The notes: generated from the sequence alone by a model not told the origin. A DNA stretch of 53,768 bases from JAQBDA01 sp964525785 (GCA_964525785.1 CAZGIX010000008.1:1-53768), one strand, 5' to 3'; counted from the stretch's first letter, positions 40,894 through 49,988 are shown. Translations and numbers: made by a program.

Positions 40894-41661
40894 CTACCTT
40901 GTATCTGGGTCAGATAACGAATTAATACATCGTTTTGCCAGAATACCGGCAATCTCTTTGCGGTACTCGGCACTGGCCCACTGGTCCTGGGCCTGCTCAT
41001 AAGCATTACTGGCAGCAACATCCGCACCGGCGGATTCTGGACCATCCATAACCAGCACTGGCGCAGCACCGTACCCACCTATAGCCAGCCGCGTACGCCC
41101 CGAAGGCCAGCGCGCGGCTGCGACGCAGACAATCGGCAGGTCAGCAGGGGTACGCGCAACATATTGAAAGTCGAAGTTCGCATTGAGCGGCAGGGTGATG
41201 CTCGACACCAGACGAGCGCGCAAACGTTCTCGGCGCACAGGCAGCAGGTCGCCCAGGCTGATCGTCGTATTTTCAGGGAGCAGCGCTAATTGCGCATCTA
41301 ATGCCAGCAGCGCAGTGGTCAAAGGTGAGCGACCATCGGCTGCCACCAGTGCTCCAGCCAATGTGGCGATCTGGCGCAAGTTGTATGTGGCTTCATATTC
41401 GATAACCGCCGGGAGTCCGGCTGGCAAATATGGGACATCAAGCAGTGACTGCAGCGTCGCGGTCGCCCCGACAACCAGCTCCTTGCCGCGCTGTTCGATT
41501 ACGTTCAAGCCAAGTGACTGCAGGTCGACCACCGCAACCGACTCGAGCGAAGGTTGGTTGACCACTGTCCCGCCCCCCAGCGGTATGGTGGTCATTTCGG
41601 GACGAGCGAGCAATTTCAACGCTTCATCCAGGCTTTGCGGTCGATGGTATTCTACGATCAT
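40894..41661 (-). CDS. Molybdenum hydroxylase FAD-binding subunit
   Basis: Medium subunit (CoxM/KdhA type), 255 aa. The first FAD motif is present in modified form (IPLGGGTVVNQ instead of the usual AGGTDLL), and the second as RQIATLAGALVAADGRSPL in place of RNxGTxGGN. The C-terminal CO-dehydrogenase flavoprotein domain follows. It lies at the end of the F420 gene run, 18 bp after the thioesterase gene, separated from the C hydroxylase by two unrelated genes. Both FAD motifs are more divergent than in the other two FAD units of the window, so flavin binding needs testing. Confidence 0.83.
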   Translation of the reverse strand: MIVEYHRPQSLDEALKLLARPEMTTIPLGGGTVVNQPSLESVAVVDLQSLGLNVIEQRGKELVVGATATLQSLLDVPYLPAGLPAVIEYEATYNLRQIATLAGALVAADGRSPLTTALLALDAQLALLPENTTISLGDLLPVRRERLRARLVSSITLPLNANFDFQYVARTPADLPIVCVAAARWPSGRTRLAIGGYGAAPVLVMDGPESAGADVAASNAYEQAQDQWASAEYRKEIAGILAKRCINSLSDPDTR

Positions 41662-41679
41662 GTTGGCAGTTCCTGTTTC

Positions 41680-42138
41680 TTATTCTTCATAGACTTTCCA
41701 GCCCAGGGCTTCTGGGTCAGCGCTTTCCCTGTAGTCCGCTGGTACATCGACCAGCAAGGCATCTGCCTCGGCTAAAAGCTCCCCATCTGGTCCATAGATT
41801 GCCCCGGTGGCGGTTGCCGTACGGGATTTGCTCTTTACCGTCCTGCCAATGATGCGCAGCGGCTGTCCTACCGGGACATTCTTGCGGTAGCGTATTTCCA
41901 GCCGGGCCGTGTACATAAAGCGTGGAGGCTCAATGCCCATATGAGCGCGACCGCAAACCTCGTCCAACATGGCAGCAACAATGCCGCCATGCACGATGCC
42001 CGGGAATCCCTGGTACCTTTCAGGGACAGTATAGCAGGTGGTCACTTCCCCTGGCGCAGTGATGTCGAATCTGAGCTGCAAGCCGAAAGGATTGCCGAGG
42101 CCGCAGATAAAGCAATGCCGAGAATTGGGTTGTCTCAC
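41680..42138 (-). CDS. PaaI-family hotdog-fold thioesterase
   Basis: Acyl-CoA thioesterase-like protein of 152 aa. The hotdog helix carries GIVHGGIVAAMLDEVCG, the catalytic signature of PaaI/HGG-type enzymes. The N-terminus contains CFICGLGNPFGLQ, a short Cys motif common in this subgroup. The GTG start overlaps the LLM oxidoreductase stop by 4 bp (GTGA), so both are translated together. Acyl substrate not predictable. Confidence 0.88.
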   Translation of the reverse strand: MRQPNSRHCFICGLGNPFGLQLRFDITAPGEVTTCYTVPERYQGFPGIVHGGIVAAMLDEVCGRAHMGIEPPRFMYTARLEIRYRKNVPVGQPLRIIGRTVKSKSRTATATGAIYGPDGELLAEADALLVDVPADYRESADPEALGWKVYEE

Positions 42139-43130
42139 TGCGCAAACGTATCGATCAGCAGCCTGACATCGCCGCTCACCGGGTAGAGGATTGGACAGGT
42201 GCAGCCGCGCTTGCGGTACTCGTTGACCTTGGCGCGTGCTTCATCGGGCGTACCGGATGCAGTGATTTTATGGATGAGATCCTCCGGCACCAGGTGTTTG
42301 GCGCGCTGGATCTGCTCTTTGGTTGCCGGCCATCCCAGGATCGACTGGATCTGCGCCACCACATCCTCTGACACCCCGGAGGCTTTGGCGATATGTGGCT
42401 GCTGGGCCAGGTATTGGGTGAGCAACCCGCGGGTTGAATCGATGGCTTTCTCGTGATCGTGATCGACAGAGCAAACCACCAGCTGGGGCCGGTCGATTGC
42501 TTCAAGGCTGCGTCCAGCCCGTCGGGCGCCGATCTCTAGCAGCTCAAGCGCTTTGTCATTGTATTCTGGTGGAACACAGTAGTTGAGCACCACTCCATCG
42601 GCGATCTCACCGGTCATCTCCATCATCTTATCCCCGGTAGCGCCAATCATGATCGGGACATGGCGCGGTTCGCGGCGCCCATGCACCACATCCAGTTCAA
42701 TGCCATCCACATGGTGGAACTCACCGTGAAATGTGACCCGCTCCATGTTTAAGAGGCGGCGCAGCACCTCGACGGTTTCGCGCATAGCAGTCAGCGGCTT
42801 GCGCCGCTCGATCCCCACGTTGTGGGCCAGCGGATCCCACCAGGCTCCGATCCCGCAGATGATGCGGTTTGGAGCCAGGTCATCCAGGGTAAGGAATGTA
42901 GCTGCCAGCAGGCCAATATTGCGCGTCCAATTGTTAATAACCCCCGAGCCTATCTTGATGTGCTCTGTCACGGCTGCATAGGCAGCCATCGGCACGATAG
43001 CGTCTCGTACCAGCCTGGATTCCGCCTGCCAGACCGCTTCAAAGCCACGTTGTTCAGCATAGCGAGCGTAGTCCAAACCATCGCGCAAATCGTGCGCGTC
43101 TTGCAAATACAGTGCAACACGATCGGACAT
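42135..43130 (-). CDS. LLM-class, F420-dependent-type oxidoreductase
   Basis: Luciferase-like TIM-barrel protein of 331 aa, resembling F420-dependent methylene-tetrahydromethanopterin reductase and related actinobacterial enzymes. Visible elements: ARYAEQRGFEAVWQAES near the N-terminus, IKIGSGVIN (strand 3), RIICGIGAWWDPLAHNVG and VPIMIGATGDKMMEMTGEIADG. GAGGAGG precedes the ATG. Its place beside cofC supports F420 rather than FMN as cofactor. The substrate is unknown. Confidence 0.87.
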   Translation of the reverse strand: MSDRVALYLQDAHDLRDGLDYARYAEQRGFEAVWQAESRLVRDAIVPMAAYAAVTEHIKIGSGVINNWTRNIGLLAATFLTLDDLAPNRIICGIGAWWDPLAHNVGIERRKPLTAMRETVEVLRRLLNMERVTFHGEFHHVDGIELDVVHGRREPRHVPIMIGATGDKMMEMTGEIADGVVLNYCVPPEYNDKALELLEIGARRAGRSLEAIDRPQLVVCSVDHDHEKAIDSTRGLLTQYLAQQPHIAKASGVSEDVVAQIQSILGWPATKEQIQRAKHLVPEDLIHKITASGTPDEARAKVNEYRKRGCTCPILYPVSGDVRLLIDTFAQ

Positions 43131-43149
43131 AGTCCCTCCTCAGGGAAAA

Positions 43150-43761
43150 TTATTCGTATTCGGCTCTCAACTCGGCCTCGATGATATCGAGATCTTCTGG
43201 ATAATCCACATCGATCGCCAGGGAAGGCAGCTCACATATCTCCAGCCGCGCCCCGGCTTTGATTGCCAGGTCGCAGTGACGTTGAAATGATCCTGGGCCG
43301 AATTCATACTCGATCAGCCCTACTGGACATACCAGCAAGGCGTTCGTACCCTGATGGTGTCGGTCCGGTGCGACGACTACCACTGGGGGGTACTTTGCCC
43401 GGTCCAGCATGGCGTGCACATCCTCGGCGGTCAGGAGGGGTAAATCCGCAGGCACGATCAATACCCCGCGGGTAATAAAGTTTTTCGCCAGGATGGTCGC
43501 TCTCGCCAATGCAATGTTAAGCTGCGGAGCGCCATTTTCCTGTACGGTTCTGGCGCCATGATCGCGCGCCAGGGATAAAGCCGCCGGGTCGCGGCTGACC
43601 ACTAAAACCTGTCCAATCTCAGGGATGGAGCGCAGCGTATCGACCGTATGCACCAGCAAGCGTTGGTTCAGGTCAGCACGCTCATCCTGGTTTAGAACAC
43701 CCGCCAGACGCGACTTCCCACGTCGCAGTGGTTTGACGGGAACGATTGCCCATAATGTCAT
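43150..43761 (-). CDS. cofC: CofC/FbiD, F420 precursor guanylyltransferase
   Basis: Transfers GMP from GTP to 2-phospholactate or phosphoenolpyruvate, releasing PPi, in F420 synthesis. 203 aa with the nucleotidyltransferase start IVPVKPLRRGKSRLAG, the VVSRDP segment, VPADLPLLT and a DRHHQGTNALLV substrate region, followed by FGPGSFQRH. GGAGGT lies about 10 bases before the ATG. It follows a 165 bp gap from cofD holding a possible small ORF, and leads into the LLM enzyme after 19 bp. Confidence 0.92.
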   Translation of the reverse strand: MTLWAIVPVKPLRRGKSRLAGVLNQDERADLNQRLLVHTVDTLRSIPEIGQVLVVSRDPAALSLARDHGARTVQENGAPQLNIALARATILAKNFITRGVLIVPADLPLLTAEDVHAMLDRAKYPPVVVVAPDRHHQGTNALLVCPVGLIEYEFGPGSFQRHCDLAIKAGARLEICELPSLAIDVDYPEDLDIIEAELRAEYE

Positions 43762-43868
43762 CCGGGTTTATACCTCCAATCAATCAGGCAATCCAAACAT
43801 ATCTGTGTTGCGCGTTCCCTCGCAGGTTTCTGAGTAGATTGCGCCCGGGTGATGTCTCTTCGCTCCAT
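43758..43868 (-). CDS. Possible 36-residue ORF upstream of cofC
   Basis: A frame from ATG 43868 ends in TGA at 43758, overlapping the cofC ATG by 4 bp (ATGA). The product, beginning MERRDITRAQSTQ, is rich in Arg and Gln and contains CLDC. No Shine-Dalgarno is visible; TATACG lies 8 bases upstream. The exact stop-start overlap is the main reason to list it. It could be a leader coupling translation to cofC, or chance. Confidence 0.28.
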   Translation of the reverse strand: MERRDITRAQSTQKPARERATQICLDCLIDWRYKPG

Positions 43869-43927
43869 GAATATTACGTATAACCTTCTCCTGATGTTTT
43901 ATGCGGAGGGCGGAACTCCACAAAATT

Positions 43928-44872
43928 CTAGATGATCGATCCTGCGAATTCAACCACCTCCTTTGCCAGACGGCAGCGGTCATCACGCGTGTGCATAATT
44001 GTATCAGTTCGGTACGTATGTATACCAAGCTCCTTGATCGCCCCCTCTTGCTTGTAATCCATTTGATCCAGTACAAATCCGGTCAAGATATCGCGGTAAT
44101 GTCGAGCCACCGCGCATGCTGATGGCTCGATCCCAAGCTCATTAAATATTTTTGCAGCCGGTCCTTTGAGAGTTTTCCCAGCGATGATGGGCGAGACTGC
44201 CACGACCGGGCGCTGACACACGGCTTCACGGATGCCCGGGATTGCCAAAATTGGGTCCAAACTGACCCATGGATTGGAAGGGCAGAACACAATGATGTCT
44301 GCCTGTTGAATAGCCTGCAGCGTCCCCGGTGCCGGGTGTGCTCGCTCATTCTCGGTGAATAGGAATCCCTTCACTATAGGACGACACTCGTGAAGAACAA
44401 AATATTCCTGAAAAGGCATCTCCCCCTCACTAGTATACACCAAGGTCGGCACCCTGTCATCGCTGGCTGGCAAAACTGTTATGCCGATCCCCCATGCTTT
44501 GCAGAAATCGCGTGTGATCTGGCTTAGAGATTCACCCCTATTCAAGCGGCGGGTGCGCTCCAAATGAGTTCCCAGATCACGGTCGCCTACCCGGAACCAG
44601 TCTGGTCCACCCAGAGCTGCCAGGTGTTCCAGCGCATTGAAAGTCTCTCCCGCTAACCCCCATCCGGTTGCCGGATTTGCCATCCCCGCCAGGGTATAGC
44701 AAACCGTGTCGAGATCCGGACAAATCTGCAGCCCCAGGTGCTCAAAATCATCACCGATATTGACTATCACCGTCAATTGTCCAGCGGGCAGGCAGCGTGC
44801 CAGACCGTCTACCAGCTTTGCTCCACCCACCCCACCAGCCAGTGCGACAACCGTTAATTTTTCGATTTCCAC
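43928..44872 (-). CDS. cofD: CofD, 2-phospho-L-lactate transferase
   Basis: Transfers the phospholactyl or enolpyruvyl phosphate moiety onto the deazaflavin Fo, giving F420-0 or dehydro-F420-0. Family motifs are plain: LAGGVGGAKLVDGLA (start), VNIGDDFEHLGL, CPDLDTVCYTLAG, GDRDLGTHL, PSNPWVSLDPILAI and VVAVSPIIAG. 314 aa is normal. The start codon is GTG. It follows the nitroreductase fusion by 57 bp on the same strand and precedes cofC, so it belongs to the F420 run. Confidence 0.94.
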   Translation of the reverse strand: MEIEKLTVVALAGGVGGAKLVDGLARCLPAGQLTVIVNIGDDFEHLGLQICPDLDTVCYTLAGMANPATGWGLAGETFNALEHLAALGGPDWFRVGDRDLGTHLERTRRLNRGESLSQITRDFCKAWGIGITVLPASDDRVPTLVYTSEGEMPFQEYFVLHECRPIVKGFLFTENERAHPAPGTLQAIQQADIIVFCPSNPWVSLDPILAIPGIREAVCQRPVVAVSPIIAGKTLKGPAAKIFNELGIEPSACAVARHYRDILTGFVLDQMDYKQEGAIKELGIHTYRTDTIMHTRDDRCRLAKEVVEFAGSII

Positions 44873-44929
44873 ATCACCGCCAATAGTTCCATCATGTTAA
44901 ACGCAGGAAGATCATAATTGTGTCAGATT

Positions 44930-45922
44930 TCAATAATAGCGTGCAATCTCCTGGATCGATCGTCGTAGGCGCTGGGCAGGCATCCGGGTAGGGTATCCCA
45001 GAAGAACCAGTCCCTGCGGCTGCCAGGTTTCAGGCAGCTCCAGGCAGCGGATAACAACTTGCTGGGCGAAAAGCGGAGCGCATACCCACACGCCTCCGAG
45101 TCCATAGGCGTGTGCTGCCAGGAGCATATTCTCTCCAGCCATCGCCACACTCTGCACCCCCATCAATATCTCCGCGTCCTGGCGAATTTTATCCGGGTAG
45201 GTATCCATCTCCGCCATATCCAGGCAGAGCAGCACCGCGGCTGCCGAGTTCACGATTCGCTGCTGTGAGCGCTCTAAACGATCAGCCGCTTCGGAAGGAT
45301 CCAATCCGTCAGAGATCAGGTCTCGCAGGAACTCGGATCCCATCTCCTGCGCCAGTTTCGTTTTACTCTCCGGACTGGTCAAGACAGCAAAGCGCCAGGG
45401 CTGGCGGTTGTGCGCCGATGGCGCCCAGGCAGCTGCCTGGATCACCTGCTCTAACACTCTTGCCGGCACAGCTTCCTGACTGAAGGAGCGCACCGAACGG
45501 CGTGACATTAGTAGATCGATCCCTCCAGGCCGGCGTGGGATCAGGATTGCCCGCATCGACGCCCCATTCAAGAAGTCGAACACAATCTGCTCTTCAGCAT
45601 GTGTACACCCCAGCAGGATCTTTATTTCCGCGTCCCGTTTTGCCAGATCCACCGTAATAGCGATAGCATCAGACCTGGAGATGTCCTCGGAACCCAACCA
45701 TACATCGATCCCGCCTCCGTCAATGGTTTTGGTTCCTGACAAGTAGCCGTAATCCAGGGGATATACCAGCTCTGGATAATAGGGATGTCGTGAGCCGCGC
45801 GGCCGGTCTATGACAGCCTCGCTATTCCTAATTAATCGGTCGACAAAGCTCCAGAAATCTTTGGTATCCAGTGAAGGTGAAAACCCGTCCGGGTTTCCTG
45901 TTGAGGTAGATTTGCCGGTCAT
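44930..45922 (-). CDS. Pyrophosphatase-like/nitroreductase fusion, candidate dehydro-F420 reductase
   Basis: 330 aa with two domains. Residues about 20-128 resemble soluble inorganic pyrophosphatases or a pyrophosphatase-like family (IDRPRGSRHPYYPELVYPLDYGYL, DGGGIDVWLGS). Residues about 134-330 are an FMN nitroreductase domain (SRRSVRSFSQEAVP, AAWAPSAHNRQPWRF, GLGGVWVCAPLF, LVLLGYP). In actinobacterial FbiB the nitroreductase that reduces dehydro-F420 is fused behind CofE. Here CofE lies 13 bp upstream as a separate gene, so this protein probably does that job. The ORF extends further upstream into cofE; ATG 45922 is chosen. Confidence 0.85.
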   Translation of the reverse strand: MTGKSTSTGNPDGFSPSLDTKDFWSFVDRLIRNSEAVIDRPRGSRHPYYPELVYPLDYGYLSGTKTIDGGGIDVWLGSEDISRSDAIAITVDLAKRDAEIKILLGCTHAEEQIVFDFLNGASMRAILIPRRPGGIDLLMSRRSVRSFSQEAVPARVLEQVIQAAAWAPSAHNRQPWRFAVLTSPESKTKLAQEMGSEFLRDLISDGLDPSEAADRLERSQQRIVNSAAAVLLCLDMAEMDTYPDKIRQDAEILMGVQSVAMAGENMLLAAHAYGLGGVWVCAPLFAQQVVIRCLELPETWQPQGLVLLGYPTRMPAQRLRRSIQEIARYY

Positions 45923-45935
45923 AGCCTGCCCGCGT

Positions 45936-46703
45936 TCACCGGAACAGGTCCTGGTCCCGGGGACGCAAAATTTCTCCAAACTGAGATTCGCGCAAAGGAT
46001 ATGGGAAACCGCGCACGTGCACGACCGGAGTGCCTTCACGCGCTTGCCCCATGACCAGCGAAGCCGCACCTGCCAGCTCATCGGCAGCCCCTACCTCGGT
46101 AATGCGCAGGCGATAGCCAAACAGGTCTTCCTGCCCGCGCAGATCCACCACACCGGGAACGCCTGACAGACCGATCGTCACACCCACCGTCCCAAGCCGC
46201 CAGGCGCGCCCGTGCGAATCGATAATCAAAACACCCAGGCGGCACCCGCTTGACACTTCCAGCCGCTCTCGCAGGGCTTGAGCTGAAGCGTCCGGGTTTT
46301 CCGGCAGCAGTAGTACCCATTCCTCAGAATTGCTACCTTCACCAGCAACATTGGAATGATCAATGCCTGCATTGGCGCAAATAAACCCGAGGCGGTGCTC
46401 GACGACCATCGTCCCCAGCCGGGTACGCAGGACGGCGCAGCTCTCGCGCAGGTTCAATTCCACCAGGCGTGGGTCTTTACCGGTTTCCCGGGCAAGGCCT
46501 TCCGCCCGCTCTGAAGGCTGGATCGTAGCCAGGTTCACCAGCCTGCCTTCGGACTTCGAGACGATTTTTTGGGCAAGGACGAATATATCGCCATCCTGCA
46601 GTTCAATACCTGTTCGATTAACAGCCAGCTCGATGATGCCAGCCAGGTCATCGCCCGGCTGGATCAGGGGAATTCCCTGCAGGGATGTGAGGATAAGCGT
46701 CAT
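45936..46703 (-). CDS. cofE: CofE, coenzyme F420-0:L-glutamate ligase
   Basis: Adds glutamates to F420-0 using GTP. 255 aa with PGDDLAGII, DIFVLAQKIVSKSEGR, GFICANAGIDHSNV and DSHGRAWRLGTVGVTIG, matching CofE. It is the short form without the C-terminal nitroreductase seen in FbiB. AGGA precedes the ATG. The gap to npdG is 27 bp. Confidence 0.94.
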   Translation of the reverse strand: MTLILTSLQGIPLIQPGDDLAGIIELAVNRTGIELQDGDIFVLAQKIVSKSEGRLVNLATIQPSERAEGLARETGKDPRLVELNLRESCAVLRTRLGTMVVEHRLGFICANAGIDHSNVAGEGSNSEEWVLLLPENPDASAQALRERLEVSSGCRLGVLIIDSHGRAWRLGTVGVTIGLSGVPGVVDLRGQEDLFGYRLRITEVGAADELAGAASLVMGQAREGTPVVHVRGFPYPLRESQFGEILRPRDQDLFR

Positions 46704-46730
46704 TGAAGATCCTGCTCGGCAACCGTATAT

Positions 46731-47402
46731 TCAGCCTCGCGGTAGATCGATGCCCGTGATGCCAATGCTGGCGGTTTTTGTGCCATAATACTTGTTCATG
46801 CTGATTAATAGTGAGGTCAGGCCTTCAACGGTCACGGCGTTATCCAGCCCGCCGGCATAATAGGCGCGCATTCCAGAGGCGTTCGCCAGGTGGATGACTA
46901 CTTCTGCTGCAGCGGGATCATCTGCACACACCAGCACATCGGTATCTAGAGAGCTGCCTAGATTTTTCTTCAAGGAATGCGCCGGCACATTCTGGAAGGC
47001 TGCCACCACACGCACCCCCGGTCCGAGCAGGTTCTGAGCATGCCTGGCGGCAGATGGGGGTGAAGGCGGATGAGGATCGCGAAAATCCACCCGGGCGGTG
47101 GCATCCACCAGGATTTTACCTTGCAGGTCTTCCTTAATACCTTCCAACGCCTGTTGGTGCGCTGTCTGGACAACCGTAAGGATGCAGATATCCGCGCTGC
47201 GAGCGGCGTCCCCATTTTCTTGCCCTGTGATTGTATCAATGCCCAACTGCTGATTCAGCTCTTCAGCGACCAGGCGAGCCTTGTCGGCCTGGCGAGAACC
47301 GATGATGATCGGATAACCCACATAAGCCCAGCGCAACGCCAGGCCCGGTCCCTCTTTTCCGGTCCCACCCAGGATAGCGATTCGGGGTAGAGATTTATTC
47401 AT
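46731..47402 (-). CDS. npdG: F420-dependent NADP reductase (NpdG/Fno family)
   Basis: Moves hydride between F420H2 and NADP+. 223 aa with the Rossmann motif ILGGTGKEGPGLALRWA, GSRQADKA (NADP phosphate pocket) and VVAAFQNVPAHSL. GAGG lies 6-7 bases before ATG 47402; the upstream TTG is excluded. It lies 44 bp downstream of ssnA and directly before cofE, so synthesis and use of F420 are co-transcribed. Confidence 0.93.
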   Translation of the reverse strand: MNKSLPRIAILGGTGKEGPGLALRWAYVGYPIIIGSRQADKARLVAEELNQQLGIDTITGQENGDAARSADICILTVVQTAHQQALEGIKEDLQGKILVDATARVDFRDPHPPSPPSAARHAQNLLGPGVRVVAAFQNVPAHSLKKNLGSSLDTDVLVCADDPAAAEVVIHLANASGMRAYYAGGLDNAVTVEGLTSLLISMNKYYGTKTASIGITGIDLPRG

Positions 47403-47446
47403 TTGAGGCCTCAATGCATCTCTGTTGCATAATTGAACCCCCCTTT

Positions 47447-48799
47447 TCAGGGTCGAAACTGCTGCTCATATCGCCGCCATACTGCTGGGGCTTGTTCCCG
47501 AGCGCGGTGGGTGATCTCTTCTTCATCCATGGTCAAGACTTTGCGATCGACCATTAACAGTTTTCCGCTCACCATCGTGGTTGTCACCATACTCTCGTGG
47601 AATCCGAAGATGATATGCCACGGCAGGTTTTCGGCAGTCATCGGAGTGTGTGGGTGATAATCAACGAAAATCAGGTCAGCATATGCGCCAGGCATCAGGA
47701 TACCAACCGGAGCCTCTCGAAAGAAAGTGCCCACCAGAGCAGCGTTATTATAAACCGCAATATTGGTGACTTCCATGCCGTTCATACGGCGTGGGTCGCG
47801 GTGCCACAATTTGTGCACCAAGTAAGTGGTCTTCCATTCCTCCCACATGGTATGCGAGAAGCCATCCGTACCGAGGCAGACATTCACTCCTGCTCGCAGT
47901 AAAGATTCTACCTGGGCCACCCCTACCCCATTATTCATATTAGAGCGCGGCTGGTGTGTCACCCAGGTGCCGGTTTGCGCCAGCAGACCGACCTCCCGAG
48001 CATCCACATGGATGGCGTGTACCACAATCGAGTGCGGTCCAAGGATACCGTAGCGGTGCAGCCGGTCCACAACCCGCACGCCCGATTTCGCCAGACTGTC
48101 ATATTGGTCGATTTCATGCTCCGCTACATGGATATGAAACCCGGAGTTGGATGGGGCAGCCTGGACGCTCGCTTCCAGGGTCGCATCTGAGAGCGTCAGG
48201 CTGGCATGCAATCCAAAGGTCGCCCTGATGCGGCTGGCATTCTCCGGCTGAGACTTTATCTTATTGAAGAAGCGCACATTTTCCCGGATGCCTGCCTGAG
48301 CTTTACCTTCACCATCCCGGTCGGTCACCTCGTAGCAGAGGACCGCCCTTACTCCGGCTCGCTCGACAACATCGTCAATCACATCCAATGATCCATCGAT
48401 TGCGTTTGGAGAAGCATGATGGTCGATCAAAGTGGTGGTGCCGTGTTTGATGGCATCCAGAACCATAACCTCAGCCGAAGCACGCACATCTTCCATCCGC
48501 AGAGAACGATCCAGGGGCCACCAGAGCTTCTGCAAGATTTCAGGAAAGTCTTTGGGAACTGGTCCAGGAATTGCCATGCCGCGCGAAAAAGCGCCGTAGA
48601 AATGGGTATGGGCGCAGATATTGCCCGGCATTACATATTGACCCTCGGTGTCGATACGTTCCTCTCCCGGATGCCTATCGAGCAGCTCGCGCTCTGGCCC
48701 GATCTCGGCGATCTTATCTCCCTGGATATATACCGCCTGGTTTTCCAGGATCTGGTTCGGTTCATCCCAGGTAACCAGCCTGGAATTCGTGATCAGCAT
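47447..48799 (-). CDS. ssnA: SsnA-type aminohydrolase
   Basis: Amidohydrolase-superfamily enzyme, 450 aa, of the SsnA family tied to selenium-dependent molybdenum hydroxylase gene sets; deamination of a purine-like compound is the usual guess. Metal ligands: HTHFYGAFSRGM near the N-terminus, HVAEHEID, HAIHVD, and LGTDGFSH with the Asp. The KLWWPLDRSL segment is typical of SsnA. GGAGGAG lies about 10 bases before ATG 48799, removing 58 upstream codons. It sits 5 bp from the phosphatase gene. Confidence 0.88.
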   Translation of the reverse strand: MLITNSRLVTWDEPNQILENQAVYIQGDKIAEIGPERELLDRHPGEERIDTEGQYVMPGNICAHTHFYGAFSRGMAIPGPVPKDFPEILQKLWWPLDRSLRMEDVRASAEVMVLDAIKHGTTTLIDHHASPNAIDGSLDVIDDVVERAGVRAVLCYEVTDRDGEGKAQAGIRENVRFFNKIKSQPENASRIRATFGLHASLTLSDATLEASVQAAPSNSGFHIHVAEHEIDQYDSLAKSGVRVVDRLHRYGILGPHSIVVHAIHVDAREVGLLAQTGTWVTHQPRSNMNNGVGVAQVESLLRAGVNVCLGTDGFSHTMWEEWKTTYLVHKLWHRDPRRMNGMEVTNIAVYNNAALVGTFFREAPVGILMPGAYADLIFVDYHPHTPMTAENLPWHIIFGFHESMVTTTMVSGKLLMVDRKVLTMDEEEITHRAREQAPAVWRRYEQQFRP

Positions 48800-48804
48800 C
48801 GCTT

Positions 48805-49290
48805 TTACTCCTCCTCGCGAAAATCGTACACCAGCCGCATTTGATTGGGGGTTTCCACTGCGGCAGGGATATATTTTCTCGTCCAGCGGATGGCTTCTTC
48901 CCCCGAAAGATCTAATAATTGTATTGCTATACAGGCCACAAACAAGCCCGTCCTGCCAATGCCCGCAGAGCAATGGATCGCCAGGTTGGTGCCCGATTGA
49001 GCTGCGGATATTGCCTCGCTGACAGTTTTTCTCAGTTCTGGCATATCCGGTGTGCCGAAATCAGGAATGGGTAGATGCAGGACTTGCATGCCTTCCTGCG
49101 CATAAAACGCCAGCAAATCTTGCCCGGTTTTTCGCAGTATCTCCTCAATGGTAGCCAGCACGACAACCAGGGTCACATTGGCTGCCTGGTAAGCGGCATA
49201 AACCGCCCCATTCGGATCGTACAATCCAAATGGCATCTGGCTGCGGTAGATTTTTCCCGGGAGATTGAAGGGCAGTTCAGTGATCAGCAT
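48805..49290 (-). CDS. Protein tyrosine/dual-specificity phosphatase
   Basis: 161 aa phosphatase with the CX5R active site HCSAGIGRTG and a WPD-like loop, here PIPDFGTPD. Start ATG 49290 is inside a longer frame that overlaps the Nudix gene; GAGCGGA upstream is a weak ribosome-binding site. Single-domain PTPs of this size act on phosphotyrosine or phosphoinositides. Packed between a Nudix hydrolase and SsnA, so a metabolic rather than signalling role is possible. Confidence 0.85.
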   Translation of the reverse strand: MLITELPFNLPGKIYRSQMPFGLYDPNGAVYAAYQAANVTLVVVLATIEEILRKTGQDLLAFYAQEGMQVLHLPIPDFGTPDMPELRKTVSEAISAAQSGTNLAIHCSAGIGRTGLFVACIAIQLLDLSGEEAIRWTRKYIPAAVETPNQMRLVYDFREEE

Positions 49291-49306
49291 GGATAGTCCG
49301 CTCAGA

Positions 49307-49939
49307 TTAATCGAACAAGGTCGGACAATCTGGGTGCTGCAAAGCGAAATACGCATCCCGGACATGGTGCGGCCGCGTCCGCTCCCCAGATAAATTAGTG
49401 GGAATCTCATCTTGTCCAAAGAACGCCACTTCGGATGTTTCTTCGCTGGCGCGAGCTTCACCTCCTATCAGATCGCACATGAAGACTATCTTAAAGGCAT
49501 GGAAGAGCTCCAATGGACCGCTACGGTTGGCATCATATACACCGATTACCTTGCTTGCCTTCACCCGGAAGCCTGCCTCTTCCCATACCTCACGCTCGAC
49601 GGCATTCGATGGGATATCGCCCACGTCTGCCCAACCCCCGGGCATGGTCCAGCCTCCATCCATCCGTTCGCGCACCATCAGCAGCTTGCCGTCGCAGAAA
49701 ACTGCCCCGCGCACATCCACGCGTGGTGTTGCGTAGCCGATCTGGCTGGTATATATCTCCACCAATGATGGATACGGTAAGCGGGTGTGCTGTGCAGTGA
49801 TCTCCGCAGCTATCTCAAGCAAACGCTGATAGCGGTGGCGGTCAAAGTCATTGAGAGCATAATGGGATCCAGTCTGCGACAGCGCCTGGATCTCACGTGC
49901 CCACTTCAGCCAATCCAGTGAATGTCGGTCATCATTCAT
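49307..49939 (-). CDS. Nudix hydrolase with N-terminal Nudix_hydro_N domain
   Basis: 210 aa. The N-terminal helices (LKWAREIQALSQTGSHYA...) match the domain found on a group of Nudix enzymes acting on nucleotide sugars or nucleoside diphosphates. The Nudix box is GWADVGDIPSNAVEREVWEEAG, with Asp where the first Glu normally stands. GGAGGGG lies before the ATG. It starts 49 bp after the hydroxylase stop and precedes the phosphatase by 16 bp. Substrate unknown. Confidence 0.88.
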   Translation of the reverse strand: MNDDRHSLDWLKWAREIQALSQTGSHYALNDFDRHRYQRLLEIAAEITAQHTRLPYPSLVEIYTSQIGYATPRVDVRGAVFCDGKLLMVRERMDGGWTMPGGWADVGDIPSNAVEREVWEEAGFRVKASKVIGVYDANRSGPLELFHAFKIVFMCDLIGGEARASEETSEVAFFGQDEIPTNLSGERTRPHHVRDAYFALQHPDCPTLFD

Positions 49940-49988
49940 TCAGTCCCCTCCGTTCGCTGTTCACACTCTTATAGATTGGGGACGCCCG

